Source of the DNA: JBMOPD01 sp049323615
GTDB taxonomy: Bacteria; Bacillota; Desulfotomaculia; Desulfotomaculales; Desulfocucumaceae
Assembly: GCA_049323615.1 (NCBI GenBank)
Contig: JBMOPD010000094.1
Span: 62,001 to 126,000, forward strand
Reading direction: 5' to 3'
DNA length: 64,000 bases
Below are positions 23,768 to 37,479 of the stretch, piece by piece. A model generated the notes under the pieces. It did not search any database. It had not been told where the DNA came from and was given only the letters and a program-made list of their open reading frames with translations. How positions within the stretch are numbered: the stretch's first letter is position 1; each line of letters begins with the position of its first letter. Position numbers and translations under genes: made by a program.

Positions 23768-24076
23768 CTAAAGCTTTATTTCTATATCCACTCCTGCCGG
23801 CAAATCCAGGCGCATTAACGCGTCCACCGTCTTGGGATTGGGTTCCAGTATATCGATCAGGCGTTTATGCGTCCTCATTTCAAACTGCTCCCGGGAATCC
23901 TTGTTCACGTGCGGTGAACGAAGGATGGTGTATATGCTCTTCTCGGTAGGCAGCGGAATTGGCCCGGCCACCGAGGCCCCGGTTCTTTTTGCCGTGTCCA
24001 CTATTTTCTGCGCCGACTGATCCAGCATATGATGATCGTAAGCCTTTAGCCGGATACGGATTTTTTGTCTTTTCAA
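23768..24076 (-). CDS. rpsJ: 30S ribosomal protein S10 / NusE
   Basis: 102 residues: KIRIRLKAYDHHMLDQSAQK, GPIPLPTEKSIYTILRSPHV, NKDSREQFEMRTHKRLIDIL. Ribosomal head protein that also acts with NusB and NusG in antitermination. First gene of the S10 block, directly after tuf. Confidence 0.98.
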   Translation of the reverse strand: MKRQKIRIRLKAYDHHMLDQSAQKIVDTAKRTGASVAGPIPLPTEKSIYTILRSPHVNKDSREQFEMRTHKRLIDILEPNPKTVDALMRLDLPAGVDIEIKL

Positions 24077-24094
24077 CAGGCAGACCTCCTTTCA

Positions 24095-24136
24095 GGGATT
24101 AGGGTTTGGGGTCAATTCCCAATTCCCAATTCCAGT
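24095..24136. repeat. Heptamer arrays GGGATTA and AATTCCC between tuf and rpsJ
   Basis: GGGATTA, GGGTTTG, GGGTCAA then three AATTCCC/A units, all at a 7-base period. The two halves are roughly complementary and lie between the tuf stop and rpsJ ribosome site. Confidence 0.7.
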
Positions 24137-25339
<1,203 letters not shown>

Positions 25340-25420
25340 TTGAAAACTTCCTCCTTTATTAAGGTAACTTTGTTTATTAGCTTTGAACCGCCGCTGCCGG
25401 CAGTCAGCCTGGCGCTACTG

Positions 25421-25457
25421 TCCAACATCCGGCTTCCAACTTCCAATATCTGAATTC
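25421..25457. repeat. Heptamer array, TCCAACN family
   Basis: TCCAACA, TCCGGCT, TCCAACT, TCCAATA, TCTGAAT, TCT: five units in exact 7-base register, ending at the fusA stop codon. Confidence 0.75.
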
Positions 25458-27533
25458 TTATCCATACCTGCGGGCAATTATACCCTCGGCGATATTCTGG
25501 GGCACCTCGGCATAATGGCCGAACTGCATGGTAAATGTGCCCCTGCCCTGGGTAATGGACCGGAGATCGGTGGCGTATCCGAACATCTCGGCCAGCGGCA
25601 CGTGAGCATGGATAACCTGCGTGTTCCCTCTGGGCTCCATTTCCTCTATCCGGCCCCGCCGGGAATTCAGGTCGCCGATCACATCACCCAGGTATTCATC
25701 CATAATTACCACTTCCAGCTTCATGATCGGTTCCATAAGTACCGGCTGGGCTTTGGCGGCCGCATTTTTAAAACCGATGGACCCGGCTATCTTGAAAGCC
25801 ATTTCCGAGGAGTCCACCTCGTGATAGGACCCGTCCAGCAGGCTGACCCCTATGTCTATCATCGGAAAACCGGCCAGTACCCCGTTTTCCATGGCTTCCC
25901 TGATCCCGGCGTCCACTGCCGGAATATATTCCTTGGGAATAACACCGCCCACGATTTTATTGATAAATTCATATCCGGTACCGGGTTTTTTGGGTTCAAT
26001 TTCCAGTACCACGTGCCCGTACTGCCCGCGGCCTCCGGTCTGTTTGATAAACCTTCCTTCAGCCTTGCCTTTGCCCCTGATGGTCTCCTTGTACGCCACC
26101 TGGGGTTTGCCCACATTGGCCTCCACCTTGAACTCCCTGAGCAGCCGGTCGATAATGATCTCCAGGTGCAGTTCCCCCATTCCGGAAACAATGGTCTGCC
26201 CGGTTTCGGGGTCGGTGTGCATTTTAAAAGTAGGATCCTCTTCAGACAGTTTCAACAGGGCGATTCCCATCTTGTCCTGGTCGGCCTTTGTTTTGGGTTC
26301 AATGGCCACATGGATAACCGGCTCCGGAAACTCCATGGACTCGAGAACTATAGGATGCTTTTCGTCGCACAGCGTATCCCCGGTGGCGGTCTCCCTCAAG
26401 CCCACGGCAGCCACAATATCCCCGGTATAAACCTCGGCTATTTCCTCCCGGTGATTGGCATGCATGCGCAGGATCCGCCCCACCCGCTCACGCTTGCTCT
26501 TGGTGGAATTAAACACATATGATCCTGAATTTAGCCTTCCGGAGTAAACCCGGAAGAATGTCAGCTTGCCCACGTACGGGTCGGCCATAATCTTAAAAGC
26601 CAGGGCCGAAAAGGGCTGGCCGTCTCCGGCAGTGCGCCGGTCCTCATCCCCGGTCTCCGGGTTCAGGCCCCGCACGGCCGGCACATCGGTGGGCGCCGGC
26701 AGGTAGTCTACTATGGCGTCCAGCAGGGGCTGCACTCCCTTGTTCTTAAATGAAGAACCGCAGAGTACCGGAATTATTTTTACCGCCAGGGTAGCCTTGC
26801 GAATCCCCTTTTTGATTTCATCGGGGGAAAGCTCCCGGCCCTCCAAATACTTAATCATCAGTTCCTCGTCGGACTCGGCCACCGCTTCGATCAGTTTTTC
26901 CCTGTAAGAAGCGGCCATTTCCAGCATGTCCGCGGGTATATCTATTTCCTCGCTGACGGTGCCCAGTTCGTCGGTATAAGTGATTGCCCTGTTTTTGATT
27001 AAATCAATGGTCCCCCTGAAATTTTCCTCACTTCCCAGGGGCAACTGCAGGGCCACCGGGTTGGCGCCCAGTCTCTCCCTGATCATGTTTATTCCCCTGA
27101 AAAAATCGGCGCCCACACGGTCCATTTTATTTATGTAGGCTATCCGCGGGACCTGATATTTATCAGCCTGCCTCCAGACCGTCTCGGACTGTGGTTCCAC
27201 TCCTCCCACCGAGCAGAAGACTGCAACTGCCCCGTCAAGCACTCGGAGAGAGCGTTCCACTTCTATGGTAAAGTCCACGTGGCCGGGCGTATCGATAATG
27301 TTTATACAGTGATTACGCCACTGGCAGGTGGTGGCGGCGGAGGTTATGGTGATCCCCCGCTCCTGCTCCTGAACCATCCAGTCCATGGTGGCCGCGCCGT
27401 CATGAACCTCCCCCAGCTTGTGAACCCTACCGGTATAGAACAAAATGCGTTCGGTGGTGGTGGTCTTGCCGGCGTCTATGTGAGCCATGATACCTATATT
27501 GCGTGTCTTTTCCAACGGAAACTGCCGCGCCAT
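25458..27533 (-). CDS. fusA: Elongation factor G
   Basis: Translocase GTPase, 691 residues from ATG 27533 (M-A-R-Q-F-P-L-E-K-T-R-N-I-G-I), 5 bases after GGGGGGAG. An in-frame GTG at 27554 lies in the ribosome site region. Motifs: AHIDAGKTTTTERILFYTG, DTPGHVDFT, NKMDRVGADF; domain IV contains GGRGQYGHV. Ends RSITQGRGTFTMQFGHYAEV. Its coding start overlaps the 3' end region of rpsG by no bases (14-base gap). Confidence 0.98.
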   Translation of the reverse strand: MARQFPLEKTRNIGIMAHIDAGKTTTTERILFYTGRVHKLGEVHDGAATMDWMVQEQERGITITSAATTCQWRNHCINIIDTPGHVDFTIEVERSLRVLDGAVAVFCSVGGVEPQSETVWRQADKYQVPRIAYINKMDRVGADFFRGINMIRERLGANPVALQLPLGSEENFRGTIDLIKNRAITYTDELGTVSEEIDIPADMLEMAASYREKLIEAVAESDEELMIKYLEGRELSPDEIKKGIRKATLAVKIIPVLCGSSFKNKGVQPLLDAIVDYLPAPTDVPAVRGLNPETGDEDRRTAGDGQPFSALAFKIMADPYVGKLTFFRVYSGRLNSGSYVFNSTKSKRERVGRILRMHANHREEIAEVYTGDIVAAVGLRETATGDTLCDEKHPIVLESMEFPEPVIHVAIEPKTKADQDKMGIALLKLSEEDPTFKMHTDPETGQTIVSGMGELHLEIIIDRLLREFKVEANVGKPQVAYKETIRGKGKAEGRFIKQTGGRGQYGHVVLEIEPKKPGTGYEFINKIVGGVIPKEYIPAVDAGIREAMENGVLAGFPMIDIGVSLLDGSYHEVDSSEMAFKIAGSIGFKNAAAKAQPVLMEPIMKLEVVIMDEYLGDVIGDLNSRRGRIEEMEPRGNTQVIHAHVPLAEMFGYATDLRSITQGRGTFTMQFGHYAEVPQNIAEGIIARRYG

Positions 27534-27547
27534 CAAGACTCCCCCCC

Positions 27548-28018
27548 TTACCATCTGTAGTGTGCAAACGCCTTGTTGGCTTCCGCCATTTTATGCGTGT
27601 CTTCTCTTTTCTTTACAGAGGCCCCGGTATTGTTGGACGCGTCTAAAATTTCAGCCGCCAGCTTTTCCTCCATGGATTTCCCGGCCCTGGCCCTGGCAAA
27701 GTTGGTGAGCCAGCGAATACCCAGAGTCTGCCTGCGTTCATGCCTGACCTCCACCGGCACCTGGTAGTTGGCGCCTCCCACCCGGCGGGCCTTGACCTCC
27801 AGAACAGGCATGACGTTTTTCAAAGCCTGATCAAATACCTCCTGCGGGTTTTTCCCGCTTTTCTCCTTCACGATATCAAGGGCGCCGTAAACTATTTTCT
27901 CGGCTAATCCCTTCTTGCCGCTGAGCATTATCTGGTTGATCAGCTTTGTGATAACTTTGTTGTTGTAAACCGGGTCGGGAACTAATTCCAATTTCTTGAC
28001 ATTTCCCCTTCTGGGCAC
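27548..28018 (-). CDS. rpsG: 30S ribosomal protein S7
   Basis: 156 residues: PRRGNVKKLELVPDPVYNNK, MPVLEVKARRVGGANYQVPV, RRQTLGIRWLTNFARARAGK, and the end AEANKAFAHYRW. Primary 16S 3'-domain binder; str operon between rpsL and fusA. Confidence 0.98.
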   Translation of the reverse strand: MPRRGNVKKLELVPDPVYNNKVITKLINQIMLSGKKGLAEKIVYGALDIVKEKSGKNPQEVFDQALKNVMPVLEVKARRVGGANYQVPVEVRHERRQTLGIRWLTNFARARAGKSMEEKLAAEILDASNNTGASVKKREDTHKMAEANKAFAHYRW

Positions 28019-28092
28019 ATATTTCCCCCCTTTGCTACAGGTATTAAGGTTTTATTGCGGAGCTGACCGTACCGGACTGGTATGTGCGCTCC

Positions 28093-28467
28093 CTATTTCT
28101 TGGGACGTTTGGAGCCGTATTTTGAACGGCCGCGGTTTCTATTTTGAACCCCCGCCGAATCAAGAGCTCCCCGCACGATGTGATACCTGACACCCGGCAG
28201 GTCCTTGACCCTGCCGCCGCGCACCAGAACCACCGAGTGCTCCTGTAAATTATGCCCTATTCCGGGTATATAGGAAGTCACCTCAATACCGTTGGTGAGC
28301 CGGACCCGGGCCACTTTACGCAGAGCTGAATTCGGCTTCTTGGGAGTGGTGGTGTATACCCTTGTGCATACCCCTCTCCTCTGGGGACATTCCTTCAGTG
28401 CCGGAGCTGATGACTTTTGGGTCATTTCTTCTCTGCCCTTGCGGATCAACTGGTTAATGGTGGGCAC
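28093..28467 (-). CDS. rpsL: 30S ribosomal protein S12
   Basis: 124 residues. Decoding-site loops are intact: TPKKPNSALRKVARVRL (the streptomycin-relevant Lys) and LVRGGRVKDLPGVRYHIVRG. N-terminus PTINQLIRKGREEM. First ribosomal gene of the str block, preceded by a structured heptamer element. Confidence 0.98.
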   Translation of the reverse strand: MPTINQLIRKGREEMTQKSSAPALKECPQRRGVCTRVYTTTPKKPNSALRKVARVRLTNGIEVTSYIPGIGHNLQEHSVVLVRGGRVKDLPGVRYHIVRGALDSAGVQNRNRGRSKYGSKRPKK

Positions 28468-28518
28468 TTACATACACCTCCTCTCTGGAAAGCTGTTACG
28501 GGCCTTCATTTCAGCCGT

Positions 28519-28620
28519 GAGCCGCAAGCCGCCGGATGTCGGATTGAAAGTAAACATCCCGGGTAAAATACCCGAGAGATATTTATAGTCCGACGACTAC
28601 CACCCGACGACTTGCGACTG
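28519..28620 (-). repeat. Heptamer-built hairpin element between rplGB and rpsL
   Basis: Arms 28604-28618 and 28521-28535 form a 15-bp stem on the transcribed (minus) strand with 12 Watson-Crick and three G-U pairs. On the other strand the same three positions would be A-C mismatches. An inner CGGGTA/TACCCG hairpin lies at 28560-28574. The right arm is a CCGACGA heptamer array. Confidence 0.65.
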
Positions 28621-28622
28621 AA

Positions 28623-28874
28623 TTATTCTTCCACCACTGCCGTGGCTGCGCAACCCACTTCAATGCCGCAGGCCTTTCCCAAAGCCTGCATACTCTCTAC
28701 ATAAACCACCGGAACTGATTTACCGGAACAGGCCTTTATTATCGGGTCGGTTACATGCCGTTCGGCATTTTTGGCCAAGTACACCACCTTGGCCTGGTTA
28801 CGGTCAATGGCCTTTAACGTCTGCTTGGACCCGATAACCTTCTTGCGGGCCCTGGACAGGCGCTCCAGGGACAT
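28623..28874 (-). CDS. rplGB: L7Ae-family ribosomal protein (YbxF-like, kink-turn binder)
   Basis: 83 residues from ATG 28874, 8 bases after GGGAGG. The L7Ae fold shows as SLERLSRARKKVIGSKQTLK, VVYLAKNAERHVTDPIIKAC and VPVVYVESMQALGKACGIEV. Bacterial members bind K-turn RNAs; the exact role is unsettled. Located between rpoC and rpsL, the usual Firmicutes site. Confidence 0.92.
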   Translation of the reverse strand: MSLERLSRARKKVIGSKQTLKAIDRNQAKVVYLAKNAERHVTDPIIKACSGKSVPVVYVESMQALGKACGIEVGCAATAVVEE

Positions 28875-28943
28875 GGCGGCATACCTCCCAAATCCAGACA
28901 CTTTTTTATAGTATCACTTGAAATAACTGTTGTCAACAATTAT

Positions 28944-32489
<3,546 letters not shown>

Positions 32490-32506
32490 GCTCCCTTTAT
32501 TAATTC

Positions 32507-32530
32507 GGGGATTGGGGATTGGGGATTGGT
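32507..32530. repeat. Heptamer array GGGGATT between rpoB and rpoC
   Basis: Three perfect GGGGATT units plus a partial fourth in the 45-base rpoB-rpoC gap. Confidence 0.8.
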
Positions 32531-32534
32531 TTAA

Positions 32535-35500
32535 TCACACCGTTTCATCTTCGTCCAGGTCAAAATCCTCATCGATGAATTCATCGCTGTACTCTTCTTC
32601 TTCCTCGGTCTCTTCCCCATCGTACTCATCCTCGGTATCAGGCAGCATCTCACCTTCAGTGAGGTCCAGCCCCAGATCCTTGGCGGTTTCATGGATATCC
32701 TCTTCTATTTCCTTGATTTCAATTTCCTGGTTGTCCTCGGAAAGAACCTTGATGTCAAGGCCGAGGCTCTGAAATTCCTTGATCAGCACCTTGAAAGCCT
32801 CGGGCATACCCGGTTCAGGCACATTTTCCCCCTTTACTATGGCCTCATACGTCTTGACCCGCCCCACCACGTCGTCGGACTTCACCGTCAGGATCTCCTG
32901 CAGTGTATAGGCCGCGCCGTAAGCTTCCAGCGCCCAGACCTCCATCTCACCGAAGCGCTGTCCCCCGAACTGGGCCTTGCCCCCCAGGGGCTGCTGGGTA
33001 ACCAGGGAGTACGGTCCGGTGGACCTGGCGTGAATTTTGTCATCCACCAGGTGCGCCAGCTTGAGCATATACACATACCCGACGGTAATGGGATTATCAA
33101 AGGGCTCCCCGGTGCGCCCGTCATACAGGGTGATCTTGCCGTTTTCGGGCAGCCCAGCCGTCTTCAGCGACTCCAGGATATCTTCCTCCAGGGCGCCGTT
33201 AAACACCGGCGTGGCCACATGATAGCCCATGGCCCTGGCCGCCCAGCCCAGGTGCGCTTCCAGAACCTGGCCCAGGTTCATCCTGGAGGGCACCCCCAGG
33301 GGGTTCAATACTATTTCAATGGGCGTTCCGTCAGGCAGGAAAGGCATATCCTCCTCGGGCAGAATGCGGGCGATAACGCCCTTGTTGCCGTGCCGCCCGG
33401 CCATCTTGTCGCCCTCGGAAATCTTCCTTTTCTGGGCTATATACACCCTGACCAGGTGGTTAACCCCGGGGGGCAGCTCGTCGCCGTTGTCCCGGGAAAA
33501 CACCTTGACATCCACCACTTTGCCCGATTCACCGTGGGGCACCCGCAGGGAAGTGTCCCGCACCTCCCGGGCCTTTTCACCAAAGATGGCCCTTAACAGC
33601 CGCTCCTCCGCGGTAAGTTCGGTTTCACCCTTCGGTGTCACCTTGCCCACCAGGATGTCGCCGGGCCGCACCTCGGCCCCCACCCGGATAATCCCCCTGT
33701 CGTCCAGGTCCTTTAATATTTCCTCGCCGACATTGGGGATGTCCCTGGTTATCTCCTCGGGTCCCAGCTTGGTGTCCCGGGCGTCGCACTCGTATTCCTC
33801 TATATGAATGGAAGTGAAATAATCCTCTTTAACCGCCTTTTCACTGACCAGGATGGCGTCCTCGTAGTTATACCCTTCCCACGGCATGAAGGCCACCAGC
33901 ACATTGCGGCCCAGGGCCAGCTCGCCGTAGTTGGTGGAAGGGCCGTCGGCTATGACCTGGCCTTTTTTAACGGTTTCCCCCACGTCCACAATGGGTTTCT
34001 GATTGATGCAGGTGCCCTGGTTGGACCGCTTGAACTTGTGCAGCTTGTAGACGTCTACATTGCCTTCATCGGTCCTGATGGCGACTTCGTTGGCGGTCAC
34101 CCGCTCCACCACGCCGCCGCTTCTGGTCAGCACCACCACGCCGGAATCTTTGGCCGCCTTGGCTTCGATACCCGTACCCACCAGGGGGGCCTGGGCCTTG
34201 ATCAGGGGGACGGCCTGGCGCTGCATGTTGGCCCCCATCAGGGCGCGGTTGGCGTCGTCATGCTCCAGGAAAGGAATCAGCGAGGTGGCCACGCTGAACA
34301 CCTGCTTCGGAGACACATCCATGAAGTCCACCCGGTCGGTGGTTACCATCAGGATGTCCCGCCCGTGCCGGGCGTTAACCCTGTTCTCGATAAAGTAGCC
34401 GTTTTCGTCAAGGGGAGCGTTGGCCTGGGCGATTATATGCCCTTCCTCCTCATCAGCCGTAAGGTAGACAATTTCTTCGGTAACCCGCCTGTTTTCCTTA
34501 TCCACCTTCCGGTAGGGAGTCTCTATAAACCCGAACTCATTTATCCTGGCGTAGGTGCTTAAGGATCCGATCAGTCCGATGTTCGGACCTTCCGGCGTCT
34601 CAATAGGGCACATCCGCCCGTAGTGGGAGTGGTGCACGTCCCTGACTTCAAACCCCGCCCGTTCGCGGCTCAAGCCACCGGGGCCCAGGGCGGACAGCCT
34701 TCTTTTATGTGTCAGTTCGGCCAGCGGGTTGGTCTGGTCCATAAACTGGGACAGCTGGCTGGAGCCGAAAAACTCCTTGATGGCCGCCACCACCGGCCTG
34801 ATGTTGATCAGCACCTGGGGAGTGATAACATCCACGTCCTGGATGGTCATTCTCTCCCTGACCACCCTCTCCATCCTGGAAAGCCCTATTCTGAACTGGT
34901 TCTGCAGCAGTTCACCCACCGAACGGAGGCGCCTGTTGCCCAGGTGGTCTATGTCGTCCACCACTCCCCGGCCTTCAATAAGCTCAAGGAGGTATTTAAC
35001 AGTCTCGATGATATCTTCCGGCGCCAGTTCCCTTATAAATTCCCGGTCCACCGGAACCACTTTCTTTAAATAGGGGTCGTATTCTTCCCCCGGCCTTCCG
35101 TCATCAGGGTACCGGTAAAGAATGCCGTGCTTCAGTTTCTTTTGAATCTTGTAGCGCCCCACATTGGCCAGATCGTATCGCTTGGGATCAAAGAAAAGCG
35201 CTTCCAGCAGGGACCTGGCGCTTTCCACGGTGGGCGGCTCGCCGGGCCTCAGCCGCTTGTAGATTTCAACCAGGGCCTCTTCCTCGGAGTCTGTATTATC
35301 CCTGGCCAGTGTCTCCTGGATATGCCTGTTCTCGCCAAAGAGCTCCGCGATCTTGGCCTTGGTGCCGTACCCCAGCGCCTTGACCAGTACGGTGGCGGGA
35401 ATTTTGCGGGTCCTGTCTATACGCACAAATATATGATCATTCACGTCGGTTTCAAACTCAAGCCAGGCGCCCCGGTTGGGAATAATGGTGGCCGTGTACA

Positions 35501-35972
35501 GCCTCTTGCCGCTGGGGTCCAGAACATCCCCGAAATAAACGCCCGGAGACCTTACCAGCTGGCTGACAATGACCCTTTCGGCGCCGTTTATAATAAAGGT
35601 GCCTTTTTCGGTCATCAGGGGGAAGTCTCCCATAAAGACCTCCTGCTCCTTGACCTCCCCGGTCTCCTTGTTGATCAGGCGCACCTTTACCCTCAGGGGG
35701 GCGGCGTAGGTGACATCTCTTTCTTTGCATTCCTCTACGGTATACTTTGGTTCACCCAGGGTATAGTCGAGAAATTCCAGCACAAGGTTGCCCGTAAAAT
35801 CCTGAATGGGAGATATGTCCTGAAAGACCTCCCGCAAACCCTCACGCAAAAACCAGTTGTACGAGTTCCTCTGGACCTCGATGAGGTTGGGCAGCTCCAG
35901 GACTTCCTTCAACTTGCCGAAATTTTTCCGTTGGATTGTACCCTCTAATTCGGCATACATGTAATGTGCCAC
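32535..35972 (-). CDS. rpoB: RNA polymerase beta subunit
   Basis: 1145 residues. The rifampicin-pocket region reads FFGSSQLSQFMDQTNPLAEL and THKRRLSALGPGGLSRERAG with wild-type-looking residues. GRHGNKGVIARILPEEDMPF and GGKAQFGGQRFGEMEVWALE are conserved. The C-terminal 50 residues are strongly acidic (E-E-T-E-E-E-E-E-Y-S-D-E). Has its own upstream promoter and a possible attenuator. Confidence 0.99.
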   Translation of the reverse strand: MAHYMYAELEGTIQRKNFGKLKEVLELPNLIEVQRNSYNWFLREGLREVFQDISPIQDFTGNLVLEFLDYTLGEPKYTVEECKERDVTYAAPLRVKVRLINKETGEVKEQEVFMGDFPLMTEKGTFIINGAERVIVSQLVRSPGVYFGDVLDPSGKRLYTATIIPNRGAWLEFETDVNDHIFVRIDRTRKIPATVLVKALGYGTKAKIAELFGENRHIQETLARDNTDSEEEALVEIYKRLRPGEPPTVESARSLLEALFFDPKRYDLANVGRYKIQKKLKHGILYRYPDDGRPGEEYDPYLKKVVPVDREFIRELAPEDIIETVKYLLELIEGRGVVDDIDHLGNRRLRSVGELLQNQFRIGLSRMERVVRERMTIQDVDVITPQVLINIRPVVAAIKEFFGSSQLSQFMDQTNPLAELTHKRRLSALGPGGLSRERAGFEVRDVHHSHYGRMCPIETPEGPNIGLIGSLSTYARINEFGFIETPYRKVDKENRRVTEEIVYLTADEEEGHIIAQANAPLDENGYFIENRVNARHGRDILMVTTDRVDFMDVSPKQVFSVATSLIPFLEHDDANRALMGANMQRQAVPLIKAQAPLVGTGIEAKAAKDSGVVVLTRSGGVVERVTANEVAIRTDEGNVDVYKLHKFKRSNQGTCINQKPIVDVGETVKKGQVIADGPSTNYGELALGRNVLVAFMPWEGYNYEDAILVSEKAVKEDYFTSIHIEEYECDARDTKLGPEEITRDIPNVGEEILKDLDDRGIIRVGAEVRPGDILVGKVTPKGETELTAEERLLRAIFGEKAREVRDTSLRVPHGESGKVVDVKVFSRDNGDELPPGVNHLVRVYIAQKRKISEGDKMAGRHGNKGVIARILPEEDMPFLPDGTPIEIVLNPLGVPSRMNLGQVLEAHLGWAARAMGYHVATPVFNGALEEDILESLKTAGLPENGKITLYDGRTGEPFDNPITVGYVYMLKLAHLVDDKIHARSTGPYSLVTQQPLGGKAQFGGQRFGEMEVWALEAYGAAYTLQEILTVKSDDVVGRVKTYEAIVKGENVPEPGMPEAFKVLIKEFQSLGLDIKVLSEDNQEIEIKEIEEDIHETAKDLGLDLTEGEMLPDTEDEYDGEETEEEEEYSDEFIDEDFDLDEDETV

Positions 35973-36000
35973 ACCCCCAAAACCTATTTATAAAAGAAAC

Positions 36001-36039
36001 AACGAAAAGCAAGGTTTCTAATTATCAAAAACCTCGCTT
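36001..36039 (-). terminator. Possible attenuator in the rpoB leader
   Basis: Minus-strand arms AAGCGAGGTTT and AAACCTTGCTT pair (one G-U) around an 11-base loop and run into TTTTCGTT. It lies between the rpoB promoter and start codon, so it could adjust rpoBC transcription. Confidence 0.5.
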
Positions 36040-36159
36040 CTTTCCTGAAAATTAAATCATATCTAAAATATTATTCCCTGAAAAATACCACCGGATACAC
36101 AAAATTATCACGGTCAATCCTTTTTATGGTAGAAATAAATTGCAGTAAACGATTTAAAG

Positions 36160-36188
36160 ATTTTAACATATATAATATGCAAAGTCAA
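36160..36188 (-). promoter_or_regulatory. rpoB-rpoC promoter
   Basis: TTGACT, 17-base AT-rich spacer, TAAAAT on the minus strand. It lies in the 313-base rplL-rpoB gap, which holds no gene: only the rplL hairpin, this promoter and the attenuator-like stem. Confidence 0.75.
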
Positions 36189-36242
36189 GGATGTTTTGCA
36201 AAAATTTTTCTCCTTTGGATGTACATTTGGACAGCACTATAA

Positions 36243-36270
36243 CGCCTCCCGGGATGCTGCCCGGGAGGCG
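36243..36270 (-). terminator. Hairpin after rplL
   Basis: A perfect 11-bp stem, CGCCTCCCGGG with CCCGGGAGGCG, around 6 bases, 16 bases after rplL. The U tract is weak (TTATAG), consistent with partial termination before rpoB. Confidence 0.65.
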
Positions 36271-36286
36271 TATGGGTGGTCTACCG

Positions 36287-36673
36287 TTACTTTACTTCCA
36301 CCGTGGCGCCCTGTTCTTCCAGCTTGGCCTTCAGGGCGTTCGCCTCTTCCTTGTTGACCTTTTCCTTTACAGGCTTGGGAACGTTGTCCACCAGGTCCTT
36401 GGCTTCCTTCAGCCCCAGGCCGGTGATTTCCCGGACAACCTTGATCACGTTGATCTTTTTGTCGCCCACAGAAGCCAGGATTACATCAAATTCAGTCTGT
36501 TCTTCCTCTTCGGCCGGGGCGGCTGCGGCGGCGGCTCCCGGAGCGGCTGCGGCAACGGCCACCGGGGCGGCTGCGCTTACTCCGAACTCTTCTTCAAATT
36601 TCTTGACCAGTTCGGCCAGTTCAAGAACAGTCAATCCTTTTACTGCTTCCAGAATTTCATTAACCTTAGACAT
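36287..36673 (-). CDS. rplL: 50S ribosomal protein L7/L12
   Basis: 128 residues. N-terminal dimerisation helices (KVNEILEAVKGLTVLELAEL), an Ala-rich hinge (A-A-A-P-V-A-V-A-A-A-A-P-G), then the C-terminal factor-binding domain (FDVILASVGDKKINVIKVVR, EITGLGLKEAKDLVDNVPKP). Stalk protein recruiting translation GTPases. Confidence 0.98.
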   Translation of the reverse strand: MSKVNEILEAVKGLTVLELAELVKKFEEEFGVSAAAPVAVAAAAPGAAAAAAPAEEEEQTEFDVILASVGDKKINVIKVVREITGLGLKEAKDLVDNVPKPVKEKVNKEEANALKAKLEEQGATVEVK

Positions 36674-36722
36674 CTAACAATACCTCCTGTTTATTCAAAT
36701 TGAAATTTTTAACCAAACGGAG

Positions 36723-37253
36723 TCAGGCGGTTTCTCCGGCCTTTTGCTTGCGTATGGCCTCCAGGGCATAGACAAAGTTCCTGAGAGTCCCCTGCAGTAC
36801 GGAGGCAAATCCGTACATGGGGGCCTGCATTCCGCCCAGCACCTTACTGAGCAGAACCTCACGGGACGGCAGGTCGGCCAGGCTACGGACGGCCCTGGCG
36901 TCAACGGCCCGGCCCTCCAGGACTCCGCCCTTGATTTCCATAGTTTTGGCTTCCTTAATAAAATCAGTCAAAACTTTGGCCGGGGCCACCAGGTCGTCAC
37001 TGCCGAAGGCTATGATGGTGGGGCCTTCAAGATAAGGTTCAACCCCTTCGATACCCATTTCCCGGACAACCTTAAGGGTGAGCGTATTTTTGGCCACTTT
37101 CAGTTCGCAGCCCTTCTCCCGCATACGCCGCCGAAGTTTTGTCATGGCCGCCACATTCAGGCCCCGGTAGTCGGCCATGACGGCAACCTTGGAATGCCCG
37201 AATTTTTCCCTCAATTCTTCCAGTACGGCTTCCTTTTCCTTCTTGGTAGGCAA
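36723..37253 (-). CDS. rplJ: 50S ribosomal protein L10
   Basis: Stalk base anchoring L7/L12 dimers. I choose TTG at 37253 (P-T-K-K-E-K-E-A-V-L-E-E-L), 5 bases after AAAGGAGGTG; the in-frame TTG at 37271 would translate the ribosome site. 176 residues. GHSKVAVMADYRGLNVAAMT and KGGVLEGRAVDARAVRSLAD are typical. Preceded by an L10 leader. Confidence 0.96.
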   Translation of the reverse strand: MPTKKEKEAVLEELREKFGHSKVAVMADYRGLNVAAMTKLRRRMREKGCELKVAKNTLTLKVVREMGIEGVEPYLEGPTIIAFGSDDLVAPAKVLTDFIKEAKTMEIKGGVLEGRAVDARAVRSLADLPSREVLLSKVLGGMQAPMYGFASVLQGTLRNFVYALEAIRKQKAGETA

Positions 37254-37283
37254 AAGCGCACCTCCTTTCAAAATGCCAAAAAT

Positions 37284-37435
37284 ACAAAAAAACGGGCCCT
37301 GTAGAAGCGCCTATGGGCCCGCCGATAAGCTTTATATTGGCAGGTAGCATCCAGGCCTCGGCTGGCGGCTTAAGCCATTATGTCTTTAAAGTTTAAAGAC
37401 ACCAGCTGTCTACAGCGTGAAAAATGTATTAAATT
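37284..37435 (-). promoter_or_regulatory. Ribosomal protein L10 leader with intrinsic attenuator
   Basis: About 150 bases of untranslated RNA ahead of rplJ end in a terminator hairpin: CGGGCCC (37321-37315) pairs with GGGCCCG (37299-37293), followed by seven Ts. Upstream sequence (GGCCTGGATGCTACCTGCC region) could form the alternative L10-binding fold. This fits the known L10-leader autoregulation in Firmicutes, where L10-L12 binding promotes termination. Confidence 0.7.
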
Positions 37436-37463
37436 ATTCTATCTCCTGTATTCTGACAGCCAA
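37436..37463 (-). promoter_or_regulatory. Candidate rplJ-rplL promoter
   Basis: TTGGCT, 16-base spacer, TAGAAT on the minus strand, just after the rplA stop codon and before the L10 leader. Confidence 0.5.
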
Positions 37464-37479
37464 GACTTTCCCGTCAGCT

